Shown here: positions 46,163 through 55,297 of the stretch, piece by piece
Numbering within the stretch: the stretch's first letter is position 1
Layout of the letters: each line of letters begins with the position of its first letter
DNA from: Clostridium sp. MCC353
GTDB lineage: Bacteria; Bacillota; Clostridia; Lachnospirales; Lachnospiraceae
Assembly: GCF_018785315.1 (NCBI RefSeq)
Contig: NZ_WQPN01000178.1
Span: 57,388 to 121,387 of the forward strand
DNA length: 64,000 bases
Direction: 5' to 3'
The notes under the pieces: model-generated
Told to the model about the DNA's origin: nothing
Seen by the model: only the letters and a program-made list of their open reading frames with translations
The model's database searches: none
Position numbers and translations under genes: made by a program

Positions 46163-46198
46163 CTGATTCCGGCCATTAAGTGGAACTAAGGCTTTCAG
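46163..46198 (-). repeat. Decayed half copy of the giant inverted-repeat family
   Basis: CTGATTCC and then TTAAGTGGAACTAAGGCTTTCAG at 46163-46198 match, base for base apart from a few changes, the reverse complement of the right inner arm of the full element at 47181-47218. The matching left arm and core are missing. It lies just upstream of the 46220 gene, so it is a remnant or a solo arm. Confidence 0.6.
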
Positions 46199-46219
46199 GA
46201 TAGAAACAGGAGGTCAGAC

Positions 46220-46903
46220 ATGACTAAACCCAAAAAAATTCTAATTGTTTTTGGAATCGCGCTTATGGCTGCTGCTTCGGTCTTTTTCTATATCTTTATA
46301 TATCCCTGGCTTTGCCTCTGGCTGGGCCTTACGCTCATGCCAACCCCGCCAAAACCAACCATCTGCTATGGGGAATTTCCATTTACTCTGACATATGAAC
46401 TAAATGGCGAAGTGAAAACCATCGAAGATACGGCGGTATGTAAGTTTGACGGATATTACGAACGAACAGAAGCAGGTCAGTCCCGCAAATGGATCACATA
46501 CCTTAAAAGTGAAATCGAATCTTCAGACACCACAGAAGAAACCGGACATATAACAGAAGTTGAACAGATACCATTATTAGACTTAAAAAATGAAGAGATT
46601 ACAGATGATGCCGGCCATAAAATATTGAAATTCTATTTCTATGGCGGAAACGGCCATTATTATATGGATGATGAACTAGGCCGGCGCGCCCATCCCCCTC
46701 AAGATTTCTCAGAAGTGTATTATACGTATCAACATGAGAATGGAGAAATCCGTCACGGAGGAATAAAAGCAGATGAAGCCTTAAAAAAATATCATATCCG
46801 TCTAATAAGCTGGGAATCAACACCACCAATTAAAAACAGCTTTAAAACAACATCCCAGAAATTATTTGACAACCTTTTTAAAACATTTTCAAAAACCCCT
46901 TAA
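46220..46903 (+). CDS. Hypothetical membrane-anchored extracellular protein
   Basis: A 227-residue protein with one N-terminal helix (ILIVFGIALMAAASVFFYIFIYPWLCLWLGL) and a polar, beta-rich outer part (GEFPFTLTYELNGEVKTIEDTAVCKFDGYY). Two Cys may pair. No known domain is recognised. AGGAGGTCAGAC precedes the ATG. It is flanked by the half-copy and the full copy of the giant inverted repeat. Confidence 0.55.
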   Translation: MTKPKKILIVFGIALMAAASVFFYIFIYPWLCLWLGLTLMPTPPKPTICYGEFPFTLTYELNGEVKTIEDTAVCKFDGYYERTEAGQSRKWITYLKSEIESSDTTEETGHITEVEQIPLLDLKNEEITDDAGHKILKFYFYGGNGHYYMDDELGRRAHPPQDFSEVYYTYQHENGEIRHGGIKADEALKKYHIRLISWESTPPIKNSFKTTSQKLFDNLFKTFSKTP

Positions 46904-46970
46904 CGTTTTAGTTAAAATAAATATACAATTTTAAAATAGTTTTTAAATCCCCAGCTCCAGAGAAAACCAG

Positions 46971-47278
46971 CAGAAAAGCGGGGAGGGAGGAAGGCCGGGG
47001 CGCGGGCGCGGGGAAACAAGCGATACAGGGATCCTGTGGAAACCGTTTAGTGGAACTTAGGTTTTCAGCAGAAAAGAAGGCGGGCAGACACTGAATTCCG
47101 AATCAGTGTCTGAGATGCCCCTGAACGGTAAAGTCATCAGGAGTTTACCGTGAATGGGCATCGGACCGCCTTCTTTTCTGCTGAAAGCCTTAGTTCCACT
47201 TAACGGTTGGAATCAGATCCCTGTATCGCTTGTTTCCCCGCGTCCGCGCCCCGGCCTTCCTCCCTCCCCGCTTTTCTG
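46971..47278 (+). repeat. Giant inverted-repeat element, copy 1 (three-way-junction fold)
   Basis: Outer stem 46971-47033 with 47216-47278 pairs at 62 of 63 bases. Inner stem 47041-47083 with 47166-47208 pairs at 40 of 43. At its top are two hairpins: CAGACACTGA/TCAGTGTCTG (47085-47112), and GATGCCC/GGGCATC (47114-47162) with inner ACGGTAAA/TTTACCGT separated by CTGA and GAAT. The element sits between convergent genes and contains no believable reading frame. It is taken as a structured RNA or folded-DNA element of unknown type. Confidence 0.75.
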
Positions 47279-47301
47279 CGTAACCCCTGATAATCAAATC
47301 C

Positions 47302-49470
47302 CTATTTTACAACAGCCTTCCCATACCCATTCAGGTAAGCCCCACAGCTTTCATAAGGAACTGTATAGGTAAACCGCCCCGCAGCATAGCTGCCCAGTTC
47401 ATAAGCATTGAATACAAATGTGAAGCCAGTTTCGTCCAAAAGCCAGTTTGTATTCAGATCATAGTTCTGAAGCGTGGTCCGGTATTCCGGGAACATTCCT
47501 TCGGTATCATTGTTTGCCCATATCTGATTGAGGATTTCCTGCTTCAAAAATGACTGGAACTGAACCGGATCGGTGGAAATGTCGGAAAGGGTCAGCATTA
47601 AGCCCGAGTACATATCAAAATTGTAATATGTGAGCGCATCATATCCGTGGGCGCCTCCATAATAATCATAGCTGTTAACAATGATTCCCAGCACTTTTCC
47701 CGTATTCAGGCCGATGGAATAGGTGCCCAACTGCTCGTATGGGTAAGGGATAGCGTATTCATCACTGTCTTGTCTAACAGTTTCAACCATGCTGTCGTGA
47801 AGTTCCTGGTTCATCGATCTGAAATATGTATTAATCTTATCGATTCCCTCCAAACCTTTAACCGGCATGACTTCCGGATAGGAGAGGTCAATATTGCAGA
47901 TTTCAATGCCGGCGCTGTTTTTAAGGACATTTGTTATTTTCTTTTCATTGATGAGTGCGGGCTTTGCTGAAATGGATTTCAGAAGATCCACCCGGCCTTT
48001 TTCAACTACTGCGCGAAGTTCGCTGTTGTCGTAAACTCTTACAATATAATTGGTGTCGGAGTTATTCATGACGTCTCTGACCGTATAGGCCCCTGCCAGT
48101 GAACCTTCATTTTTCAGGGTATCTATCACCGTATCGCTGTAAAGATCCCAGTATTTAGATGCATCATATTTATGCAAAGTCTGTTCTACATAATCCATAG
48201 CTTCTGTCATGGAATCGTATTCGCCGGAATTGCCTGTATCCGTACCCACATCACGGCCATCTTCATCTACAGTGCCCCAATGGGTAATATAGCGGAGATT
48301 CACCGGTTCTCCGGAATTTTTCAGTTCAGTCAGGCTTTCACTTTCGCTGAAAACGTATCGGAATCCGGTCTGAAGCTGGAATTGGCTGTCCACAACCTGA
48401 TAAATGCGGATCTCGTCATAGGAATATTCCATATAGGTTCCGGCGCTGGTTCTGATGCACAGATAGGGTTTCGAACCGCTCTCATAGTTGGCCGCAGTGA
48501 TAAAACCGAAGCACTGGTCCTCCAGAACGCCTGCATCTTTTACGCTGTGCTTTTCTGCAACTGCTCCATTTTCCAATTGATACAGGTACAGGTCAAATGA
48601 CTTATTGCTGTAAGTATAACTGCCGTCTCCGCCCGTCTGTTCATCAGCCCGGCTGACAACAGCAGCCATATCGAGAGAGGAATCCCCATCCAGATCATTG
48701 ATTACAACGCTGACAAGTCCTGTAAATGGAGCCGGATCCCAGAAATTATCCTGCCACACATAGGAATTGTAAATGCTCTCATCCAGTTTTGCCAAGCCAT
48801 AAGCCGGAACCAGGGTATTTACAATATAATTCTGATAGAGTTCCCGTTCACTTTCCGTCAGGTGCTCTTCTTCAGAATCCCAATCGTGTTTCGGAAGATA
48901 TTTTTTCCCGATTTCGTAAATATCACGGGCCCGGGAAAAGTCATTTTCTTCTGTGCGGATATCCGCCAGTTTCGTCAAAACAGCCCGGCTGTCGCCTGTG
49001 ATATCTTCCTGGTTTTCATAGCCTGAAGTGACAATGTCCACTGCACGTTCCAATATATCGGCTGCAGCTTCCGGATCGTCCTGAGCCAGATAGACATCGG
49101 AAAGTTCTATGTACGCGTCCAGATTCCTGGGATCGATTTTAATAGCGGCCTTATAAGCGATAACAGCCTGTTCATAATCCATCTCATCCAGATAGCGCTG
49201 CCCGGCAGCCATCTTCATTTCATAGCGTTTTTGGCTGACTTTCTGCATAAGAAATGGGGTCAAAATGACCGCGGCGGCGATTACGAGAAAAAATGTAGTT
49301 GTGAGCAAAACTATTTTCAAAGTTTTTTTAGGCGGTTTGGGCGGTTCGGGCGGGGCGGCAGGCTGGGGGCCCGGAGGCGGTGAAGCCGGAACATCCTCCT
49401 GCTGAAATCCGCAATAACGGCAAAATCTGGTGCCATCCGGTAATTCTTTTCCACAATTTGAGCAATACAT
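47302..49470 (-). CDS. Zinc-ribbon, TPR and DUF3298-type membrane protein
   Basis: A 722-residue protein. MYCSNCGKELPDGTRFCRYCGF is a cytoplasmic zinc ribbon (two CxxC). A Pro-rich linker and one helix (IVLLTTTFFLVIAAAVILTPFL) follow. TPR-like helices (AGQRYLDEMDYEQAVIAYKAAIKIDPRNLDAYIELSDVY) and a long outer region come next. The C-terminal part (NSYDYYGGAHGYDALTYYNFDMYSG) resembles DUF3298/RsiV domains that bind peptidoglycan fragments or lysozyme. Its role is unknown; envelope stress sensing is a guess. Confidence 0.65.
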   Translation of the reverse strand: MYCSNCGKELPDGTRFCRYCGFQQEDVPASPPPGPQPAAPPEPPKPPKKTLKIVLLTTTFFLVIAAAVILTPFLMQKVSQKRYEMKMAAGQRYLDEMDYEQAVIAYKAAIKIDPRNLDAYIELSDVYLAQDDPEAAADILERAVDIVTSGYENQEDITGDSRAVLTKLADIRTEENDFSRARDIYEIGKKYLPKHDWDSEEEHLTESERELYQNYIVNTLVPAYGLAKLDESIYNSYVWQDNFWDPAPFTGLVSVVINDLDGDSSLDMAAVVSRADEQTGGDGSYTYSNKSFDLYLYQLENGAVAEKHSVKDAGVLEDQCFGFITAANYESGSKPYLCIRTSAGTYMEYSYDEIRIYQVVDSQFQLQTGFRYVFSESESLTELKNSGEPVNLRYITHWGTVDEDGRDVGTDTGNSGEYDSMTEAMDYVEQTLHKYDASKYWDLYSDTVIDTLKNEGSLAGAYTVRDVMNNSDTNYIVRVYDNSELRAVVEKGRVDLLKSISAKPALINEKKITNVLKNSAGIEICNIDLSYPEVMPVKGLEGIDKINTYFRSMNQELHDSMVETVRQDSDEYAIPYPYEQLGTYSIGLNTGKVLGIIVNSYDYYGGAHGYDALTYYNFDMYSGLMLTLSDISTDPVQFQSFLKQEILNQIWANNDTEGMFPEYRTTLQNYDLNTNWLLDETGFTFVFNAYELGSYAAGRFTYTVPYESCGAYLNGYGKAVVK

Positions 49471-49659
49471 AGTTATATATCCTTTCTGGAGATGATTGTT
49501 TTATACAATCATTCAATTCATATGGAACATTATAGCAAATAAAGACAAGATGTGACAGTATTTCACATGAGACTACATAGAATTTTTCTCCAATGCTTCC
49601 TGGCCTGCTTTTTCGGTTAAAACGTGGGATCTCTAAACTATCGCAGTCTTTCGTTATTG

Positions 49660-49706
49660 TTCCCAGTCCCTCCGGCCTGCCGGATTTTCCAATGAGGGAC
49701 TGTGAA
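49660..49706 (+). other. Hairpin upstream of the tRNA cluster
   Basis: GTTC-C-CAGTCCCTC and GAGGGACTG-T-GAAC pair, with a smaller CCGG-CCTG-CCGG hairpin inside (49673-49684), about 40 bp before the tRNA promoter. The wider stretch 49471-49742 has no gene. It also holds ATGATTGT...ACAATCAT (49491-49511) in the leader of the 47302 gene. Confidence 0.4.
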
Positions 49707-49742
49707 CAGCCACATTTTTTCTAAAAAATATTAAATTTGATC

Positions 49743-49771
49743 TTGACAAAGCCAGCATTATAAAGTAAAAT
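49743..49771 (+). promoter_or_regulatory. tRNA cluster promoter
   Basis: TTGACA (49743-49748), 17 bp, TAAAAT (49766-49771), 29 bp before tRNA-Phe. Confidence 0.75.
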
Positions 49772-49799
49772 TATCGATGTCGCAAGTCGCGGTGGTTAT

Positions 49800-49872
<73 letters not shown>

Positions 49873-49913
49873 TTGTACTCTTTGGAGTGCATTGAATACT
49901 TTAAGAGTTCCTC

Positions 49914-49984
49914 GCGGGTGTAGTTCAATGGTAGAACACTAGCCTTCCAAGCTAGATACGTGGGTTCGATTCCCATCACCCGCT
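49914..49984 (+). tRNA. tRNA-Gly (TCC)
   Basis: 71 nt. Acceptor GCGGGTG/CACCCGC, anticodon loop CTTCCAA (TCC), T-loop TTCGATT. It is 41 bp after tRNA-Phe in the same transcript. CCA is not encoded. Confidence 0.95.
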
Positions 49985-50025
49985 TGACAGATTTTTGAAT
50001 CTGTGCTATATTATATTTTGCTTAT

Positions 50026-50098
50026 GCGCGAGTGGCTCAGTTGGTGGAGTACGACCTTGCCAAGGTCGGGGTCGCGGGTTCGAGTCCCGTCTCGCGCT
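50026..50098 (+). tRNA. tRNA-Gly (GCC)
   Basis: 73 nt. Acceptor GCGCGAG/CTCGCGC, anticodon stem CGACC/GGTCG, loop TTGCCAA (GCC), T-loop TTCGAGT. It is the third gene of the cluster. CCA is not encoded. Confidence 0.93.
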
Positions 50099-50120
50099 CT
50101 TCTTTATTTTATAGAACTTA

Positions 50121-50152
50121 TGAAGTTTCCGATGTTTTCGGAAGCTTTTTTA
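50121..50152 (+). terminator. Terminator after the tRNA cluster
   Basis: AAGTTTCCGA...TCGGAAGCTTTTTT stem (with a T-G pair) and T run. Confidence 0.75.
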
Positions 50153-50358
50153 TTTAATTCTTGCACAATCTTTTCCTCCTGTTTTTTCAGAATAGCTCTG
50201 TAAATGTTTCAATACAGGCATATCACCATCCGGTGTTTCCACTTTTATCATAAAAATACGATATTTTTAATTTAAAATATTGCAAATCCCCCTATCAAAA
50301 CGTATAATTTAACTATAAGCAGAATGTCTTGAGCGCCATACAGAAACCAGGAGGAGTT

Positions 50359-51183
50359 ATGGCTCAAAAAAAGACATTTCAGGAGTTGGATTTAAATAAT
50401 TCCTTTCTCTTTGCAACCGCTTTAGAGGATCCGGAAATCTGCCGTATGATTTTAGAGTTAATTCTCGGGACGGCAATTTCAGAGGTCGTTGTAAAGACAG
50501 AGAGGACAATGCTGTTCAGCTCGGATTTCAGATGCATACGGATGGACGTATATGCCTTAGATGAGGCGGAAGTATCCTATAATATAGAGATGCAGAATCA
50601 AAACAGGGGAAACTTGGCAAAGCGCAGCCGCTATCATCAGGCGGAGATGGACATCGTTTCATTAAAGCCGGGAGAGGATTTTTCGGATTTAAAACCGTGT
50701 TATGTGATTTTCATCTGCACATTTGATCCTTTTTCTGCCGGAAAATACCGGTATACATTTGAAAACCGATGCGTAGAAACCGGGGAGGCGCTTGGCGATG
50801 AGACTTGGAAGATTTTCCTTAATACCAAAGGAAAAGACCCGGCCGGTGTTCCCCAGGAGCTGATCCATTTTCTTCATTATATAGAAGAAACCACTGATAC
50901 TTATGTCAATGACATCAAGGATGAAACCGTCACAAGAATCCATGATAAAATCAGCCGGTTAAAGGCAGACCGGAATTTGGAGGTGAAGTATATGACCCTG
51001 GCGGAATATATGGAAGATGAGATGGAAGAACGCCGTAAGGAGATATTAGAAGAAGGCGCAAATATTATGCTCACGCTGATCGCCAAAATGATGGCGGATG
51101 GTATCGAAAATCCGTTGGAACGCCTGACAGCGGATGCGGATTACCGGAAAGAGATGCTCAATAAGTACAATCTGATGCTTTAA
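50359..51183 (+). CDS. Rpn-family PD-(D/E)XK nuclease / putative transposase
   Basis: A 274-residue protein of the Rpn (YhgA-like) family. TFQELDLNNSFLFATALEDPEICRMILELIL is the family N-terminus. The nuclease core is FRCIRMDVYALDEAEVSYNIEMQNQ (Asp, then ExQ), with LAKRSRYHQAEMD after it and a coiled-coil C-terminus (EYMEDEMEERRKEILEEG). E. coli Rpn proteins promote RecA-independent recombination. Such genes often occur in many variable copies. ATG 50359 follows AGGAGGAG; an upstream start at 50329 is less likely. Confidence 0.8.
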   Translation: MAQKKTFQELDLNNSFLFATALEDPEICRMILELILGTAISEVVVKTERTMLFSSDFRCIRMDVYALDEAEVSYNIEMQNQNRGNLAKRSRYHQAEMDIVSLKPGEDFSDLKPCYVIFICTFDPFSAGKYRYTFENRCVETGEALGDETWKIFLNTKGKDPAGVPQELIHFLHYIEETTDTYVNDIKDETVTRIHDKISRLKADRNLEVKYMTLAEYMEDEMEERRKEILEEGANIMLTLIAKMMADGIENPLERLTADADYRKEMLNKYNLML

Positions 51184-51207
51184 ATCTATCATATCTATTT
51201 TCATAGG

Positions 51208-51236
51208 CCCCGCCTTTCCGGGCGGGGATCATTTTT
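51208..51236 (+). terminator. Terminator after the Rpn gene
   Basis: CCCCGCC/GGCGGGG stem, six-base loop, then ATCATTTTTG. Confidence 0.75.
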
Positions 51237-51360
51237 GCACAAACAATCAAATGTTTGTAGTTTTAATTCAAATCAGTTCCCAAATACACTATAATAAAAC
51301 GTAAAGCGCAAAAGGACATTTTGCTTATTTCTGCTGCTTTTGAATTTGGGCAGTAAAAAA

Positions 51361-51434
51361 TGGAAGTAATGGGGCTCGAACCCATGACCTCTCGCGTGTG
51401 AGGCGAACGCTCATCCCAGCTGAGCTATACTTCC
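51361..51434 (-). tRNA. tRNA-Val (CAC)
   Basis: 74 nt on the minus strand. Acceptor GGAAGTA/TACTTCC, D-loop AGCTGGGATGA, anticodon loop CTCACAC (CAC), T-loop TTCGAGC. CCA is not encoded. Confidence 0.93.
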
Positions 51435-51442
51435 ATAGTTAG

Positions 51443-51470
51443 ATTATAGCACTGTAAATGAAAAATTCAA
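51443..51470 (-). promoter_or_regulatory. tRNA-Val promoter
   Basis: Minus strand TTGAAT (51470-51465), 16 bp, TGC-TATAAT (-10 at 51448-51443, extended). It is 9 bp before the tRNA start. Confidence 0.65.
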
Positions 51471-51550
51471 TAGTAAAATTATAAATGCCTTTCATATTCG
51501 TAACCCTTCTTCCTTCATTTGTGGTAAAATAACCAAAAGGAGGTATCTCC

Positions 51551-52471
51551 ATGAATTTAAAAGAACAGTTATACGTCTGCACATTAGCGCGGTGTCAGAC
51601 GATTTCAAAAGCTTCAGAGGAACTTTATATTTCCCAGCCCGCTCTCAGCGTGTATATCAGCAATTTGGAAAAATATCTGGGGATGAAACTGTTTGAGCGG
51701 ACCGGCAAATGTTTTATACTCACCCCCATCGGTGAAGAGTATGTAAAGCGGGCGGAAAAGATGCTTGAGATGAAAGCAGAATTTGACGAGCTGGTAGAAA
51801 TGGCGTCGGGAAAGATGGACGGACATATCCGGGTGGGAATCCAGATGCGCAGGGCGATCACTACAGCCCCCTTTATTCTGCAGCAGTTTATAAAGGAATA
51901 TCCGGACATTGAACTCACATTCCGGGAAGGCACCCACTCCGAACTGATTAAGATGTATATGGACAATCAGGTTGATCTGATGGTCTGCATTTATAAGGAC
52001 GAGCTGCCGGGATCCGATTATATTGAGATTGGAAAAGAGCAGGTGCTGGTTGCCCTTCCTGCCGGACACAGCGCGAACCAATATGCATTTGAGATGCCGG
52101 GCAGCCGTTATAAGCACCTGGATGTGGCCTGTCTGGACAGGGAGACATTTATCCTTCCCCAAAAGGGGCAGAGTCTGAGGACAACGGCGGAACGGCTGAT
52201 GGAACAGGTTCAGATCAAGCCGGGACGCATCATAGAGATCAGCAATTTTGAAACGGTGATGTCAATGGTGGAAAAAGGCCTTGGGGTGGGTTTTAACCGC
52301 CTTGGTTATATCGGCAACATGGACCGGTTTGAACATATCAATTATTATCTGATCGGAAAAGAGCCCTACTGTTCCAGGTTGGTAATAGCATACAAAAAGG
52401 GATTCGTATTTCAGCCCTATGCAGAGCGTTTGGTTGAGCTCCTGAAGGAATACTGCAGGTGTGATTATTAA
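51551..52471 (+). CDS. LysR-family regulator
   Basis: A 306-residue protein. The N-terminal helix-turn-helix LYVCTLARCQTISKASEELYISQPALSVYISNLEKYLGMKLFERTGKCFILTPIGEEYV is complete. The effector domain follows (IRVGIQMRRAITTAPFILQQFIKEYPDIELTFREGTHSELI). AAAGGAGGT precedes the ATG. It is in line with the YfcC permease and M20 amidohydrolase and probably regulates them. Confidence 0.92.
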   Translation: MNLKEQLYVCTLARCQTISKASEELYISQPALSVYISNLEKYLGMKLFERTGKCFILTPIGEEYVKRAEKMLEMKAEFDELVEMASGKMDGHIRVGIQMRRAITTAPFILQQFIKEYPDIELTFREGTHSELIKMYMDNQVDLMVCIYKDELPGSDYIEIGKEQVLVALPAGHSANQYAFEMPGSRYKHLDVACLDRETFILPQKGQSLRTTAERLMEQVQIKPGRIIEISNFETVMSMVEKGLGVGFNRLGYIGNMDRFEHINYYLIGKEPYCSRLVIAYKKGFVFQPYAERLVELLKEYCRCDY

Positions 52472-52584
52472 ATATGCATAAATTGTATAAAGAAAACCTA
52501 ATCAAACATTAAAATTTATCTAATGGTGCTGGAATTAATTCTTATGTATACTTAGAACATCAAACTATTTTAGGAGGGTGTTCT

Positions 52585-53985
52585 ATGAAACCAAAGAAAA
52601 AAGGATTTAAAATGCCGCACAGCTTTGTCATCGTATTCTCGATCATTGTTGCTGCGGTATTAATGACATGGATTATTCCTGCGGGCGAGTACGTGCGCGT
52701 GGAAAATGCCCAGGGGATCAAAGTCATTGACCCAACACAATTTAATTATTTACCCAGAAGCGCGGTTAATATTTTTCTGATTCCTCTTTATATCGTCAAA
52801 GCATTTATCAAGAGAGTGGATTTGCTGCTGGTGATCCTGTTCTCAGGCGGCGCGTTCCATATGCTGACTGAATCAGGCGCACTGCAGGCAGTTATCGCCA
52901 AGGCGGCAAAGAAATTCTCAAACAATCTTTATGTATTTATCCCGATTCTCACATTGATTTTCGGCCTTGTTTGTACTACACAGGGCGTTAATATTTTCAT
53001 CGCTTTTGCACCGGTTATGGTCATGATGTCTCTGGCCATGGGGCTGGATTCCATCACCGGCGCGGCCATCATTCTGCTCGGCGGGGCAATCGGTTTCTCA
53101 ACCGGTACATTAAACCCCAGCACCACAGTTGTTGCACAGAAGATCGCAGAACTTCCGCTGTATTCCGGCATCGGCTACCGGGCGGTCTGCTTTGCTGTTT
53201 ACTACATAATAACGAATATTTATCTGATTAAATATGCTTTAAAGGTTAAGAAAGATCCAACCGTCAGCCCTATGTATGACCTGGACAAGGAGAATGAGCT
53301 GAATACAGGCGGGGACCTGGATTCATTTGGAACCATTGATCTCAGAAAGATCCTCATCATCCTGACCTTAATCGCATCCCTGGTAGCGATTGTATACGGC
53401 AGCGTGAATAAAGGCTGGGATATGCCGGAAACAGCGGCTATCTTTATCGGAATGGCCATTGTGGTTGGCGCGATTGCAGGATTTGACCCCAATACTATCT
53501 CCAAATACTTCTTGGAAGGATGTAAAAAGATGCTTTCCGCGGCAATCATCATCGGTCTTGCACAGGCCATCAGCGGAATCATGACAGACGGTAAGATCAT
53601 CGATACGGTTGTGCACGCTCTTGCAAGCGGATTAAATGTGGTTCCGGCCGTGCTTCAGGCTCCGGCCATGCTGATTGCCAACACGATTATCAATGTGTTC
53701 CTGACCTCAGGTTCCGGACAGGCGGCCGCTGTTATGCCCATCATGACGCCTTTGGCGGACTTAATCGGCATGACCCGTCAGACCGCTATCCTGGCGTTCA
53801 ACTTTGGCGACGGTTTCTGTAACTACATTCTTCCTACTTCCACAGCTCTTATGGGCATTATCAGCGCGTCTAATATTCCATATGACCGCTGGATGAAATT
53901 CATGTGGAAGATGTTCTTAATCTGGCTGGCAATCGGAGCCGTACTTCTGATGATAGCCCAGGCGATGAAATTCGGCCCAATGTAA
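52585..53985 (+). CDS. YfcC-family (DcuC-like) carboxylate/peptide permease
   Basis: A 466-residue membrane protein with about 12 helices. MTWIIPAGEYVRVE near residue 30 is the family N-terminal motif. LFSGGAFHMLTESGALQAVI, GGAIGFSTGTLNPSTTVVAQKIA and the repeat GSGQAAAVMPIMTPLADLIGMTRQTAILAFNFGDGF follow. It likely imports a small amino-acid or peptide conjugate. AGGAGGGTG precedes the ATG. It lies 28 bp before the M20 gene, so they are co-transcribed. Confidence 0.82.
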   Translation: MKPKKKGFKMPHSFVIVFSIIVAAVLMTWIIPAGEYVRVENAQGIKVIDPTQFNYLPRSAVNIFLIPLYIVKAFIKRVDLLLVILFSGGAFHMLTESGALQAVIAKAAKKFSNNLYVFIPILTLIFGLVCTTQGVNIFIAFAPVMVMMSLAMGLDSITGAAIILLGGAIGFSTGTLNPSTTVVAQKIAELPLYSGIGYRAVCFAVYYIITNIYLIKYALKVKKDPTVSPMYDLDKENELNTGGDLDSFGTIDLRKILIILTLIASLVAIVYGSVNKGWDMPETAAIFIGMAIVVGAIAGFDPNTISKYFLEGCKKMLSAAIIIGLAQAISGIMTDGKIIDTVVHALASGLNVVPAVLQAPAMLIANTIINVFLTSGSGQAAAVMPIMTPLADLIGMTRQTAILAFNFGDGFCNYILPTSTALMGIISASNIPYDRWMKFMWKMFLIWLAIGAVLLMIAQAMKFGPM

Positions 53986-54012
53986 ATGTAAAGTCTGAAG
54001 GGAGAGAAATTA

Positions 54013-55182
54013 GTGAAAGAACAATTATTTAATGCGGTTGATGTTCAGAAAGAGCGGTTGATTTCCATGTCGGATACCATTTTCGACAATCCGGAATACG
54101 ACGGCGAAGAAGTGATGGCCGCCGGTCTTCTGACCGATTATCTGAAAGAACAGGGCTTTTCTGTTGAAATGGGAGTTGGCGGATTTAAAACAGCCTTCCG
54201 CGCCTCTTACAGCCACGGAGAGGGCGGACCGGTGATCGGCATCCTCTGCGAGTATGACGGGCTGAAAGGTTTAGGCCATGGCTGCGGCCATCATATGCAG
54301 GGGCCTTCCTGTCTGGGCGCCGCCATTGCGTTAAAAAACATGGAAACGGAGCGGCCGTTCCAACTGATCGTTTACGGCACGCCTGCGGAAGAAACTTTCG
54401 GTTCCAAATGCGCCATGATAGAAAACGGCTGTTTTAGAGAACTGGACGTGGCGTTTATGATGCATGGCGCTCCTAACACATGCACTGATATCAAATGCCT
54501 GGCTCAAAACAGCTTCACAGTTACATTTACAGGCAAGAGAGCCCATGCGGCTTTAGCTCCTGAAAAAGGGAGAAGCGCCCTGGATGCGCTTTTGATCGCA
54601 TTTCAGGGAGTGGAGTTTTTGAGGGAACATGTGCCCGATGATGTGAGAATGCATTACACCATAGGCGAACTTCCGGGGCCTGCCAATGTGGTTCCGGTAA
54701 AGGCGGTGGGCGATTTCTCAATCCGTTCATTTTCCAAAAAAACATTAGAGGAAGTGACAGTCCGTTTCCAGGATATTATCAAAGGGGCGGCTCTGATCGG
54801 CGGAGTTGAATACGAGATGGTAAAAGGCACCACGTTCTTCAACAAGATTCCGGTACTTCTCTTAAATGACCTGCTGATGGAGAACGCGAAGCTGGCTGGC
54901 GCTGTCCAATTAGCGCCTCCAAGGGAAAAAACAGGCTCCACAGACTTCGGCAATGTCATGTACGAAATCCCGGGTTCCTGTATCCGCGTGGCCTTTGTGC
55001 CGGAAGGAACGCCTTCTCACTCCCAGGAATATGTGGACGCAGGCAAGACGGAAGCGGCTCATAACTGCGTGATCCATGGCGCTAAGGCGATTGCCGGAGC
55101 GGCTTATGATCTGATCATGACGGATGGACTTATGGATAAAGTTAAGGAAGAGTTTGCGGAAAGCAAAAAGAAAAACCAGTAA
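54013..55182 (+). CDS. M20D-type amidohydrolase
   Basis: A 389-residue enzyme with the two-metal pattern: GHGCGHHMQGPSCLGAAIAL (Cys/His), PAEETFGSKCAMIENG (Glu), DVAFMMHGAPN (His) and PEGTPSHSQEY. GKRAHAALAPEKGRSALDAL is the dimerisation domain. Such enzymes split N-acyl or aminobenzoyl amino acids. The start is GTG at 54013 after GGGAGAG. With the permease it forms an import-and-cleave pair. Confidence 0.85.
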   Translation: MKEQLFNAVDVQKERLISMSDTIFDNPEYDGEEVMAAGLLTDYLKEQGFSVEMGVGGFKTAFRASYSHGEGGPVIGILCEYDGLKGLGHGCGHHMQGPSCLGAAIALKNMETERPFQLIVYGTPAEETFGSKCAMIENGCFRELDVAFMMHGAPNTCTDIKCLAQNSFTVTFTGKRAHAALAPEKGRSALDALLIAFQGVEFLREHVPDDVRMHYTIGELPGPANVVPVKAVGDFSIRSFSKKTLEEVTVRFQDIIKGAALIGGVEYEMVKGTTFFNKIPVLLLNDLLMENAKLAGAVQLAPPREKTGSTDFGNVMYEIPGSCIRVAFVPEGTPSHSQEYVDAGKTEAAHNCVIHGAKAIAGAAYDLIMTDGLMDKVKEEFAESKKKNQ

Positions 55183-55240
55183 TTGGGCAGACAATTTGGA
55201 AGACGATAGGTAACGAAACGGCGGAATCAATGCCGTAAAA

Positions 55241-55290
55241 AGGGCGCCGCCCAATCATCTGATCTGATGATTGAGCGGCGCCCTCTTTTT
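55241..55290. terminator. Bidirectional terminator
   Basis: AGGGCGCCGC-C-CAATCATC pairs with GATGATTG-A-GCGGCGCCCT (18 of 19), six-base loop, A and T tracts outside. It serves the convergent M20 and dehydratase genes. Confidence 0.9.
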
Positions 55291-55297
55291 ATACCTT

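Noticed and set aside
50359..51183. Rpn gene as part of an insertion sequence
   Set aside because: No terminal inverted repeats or target duplication found around it.
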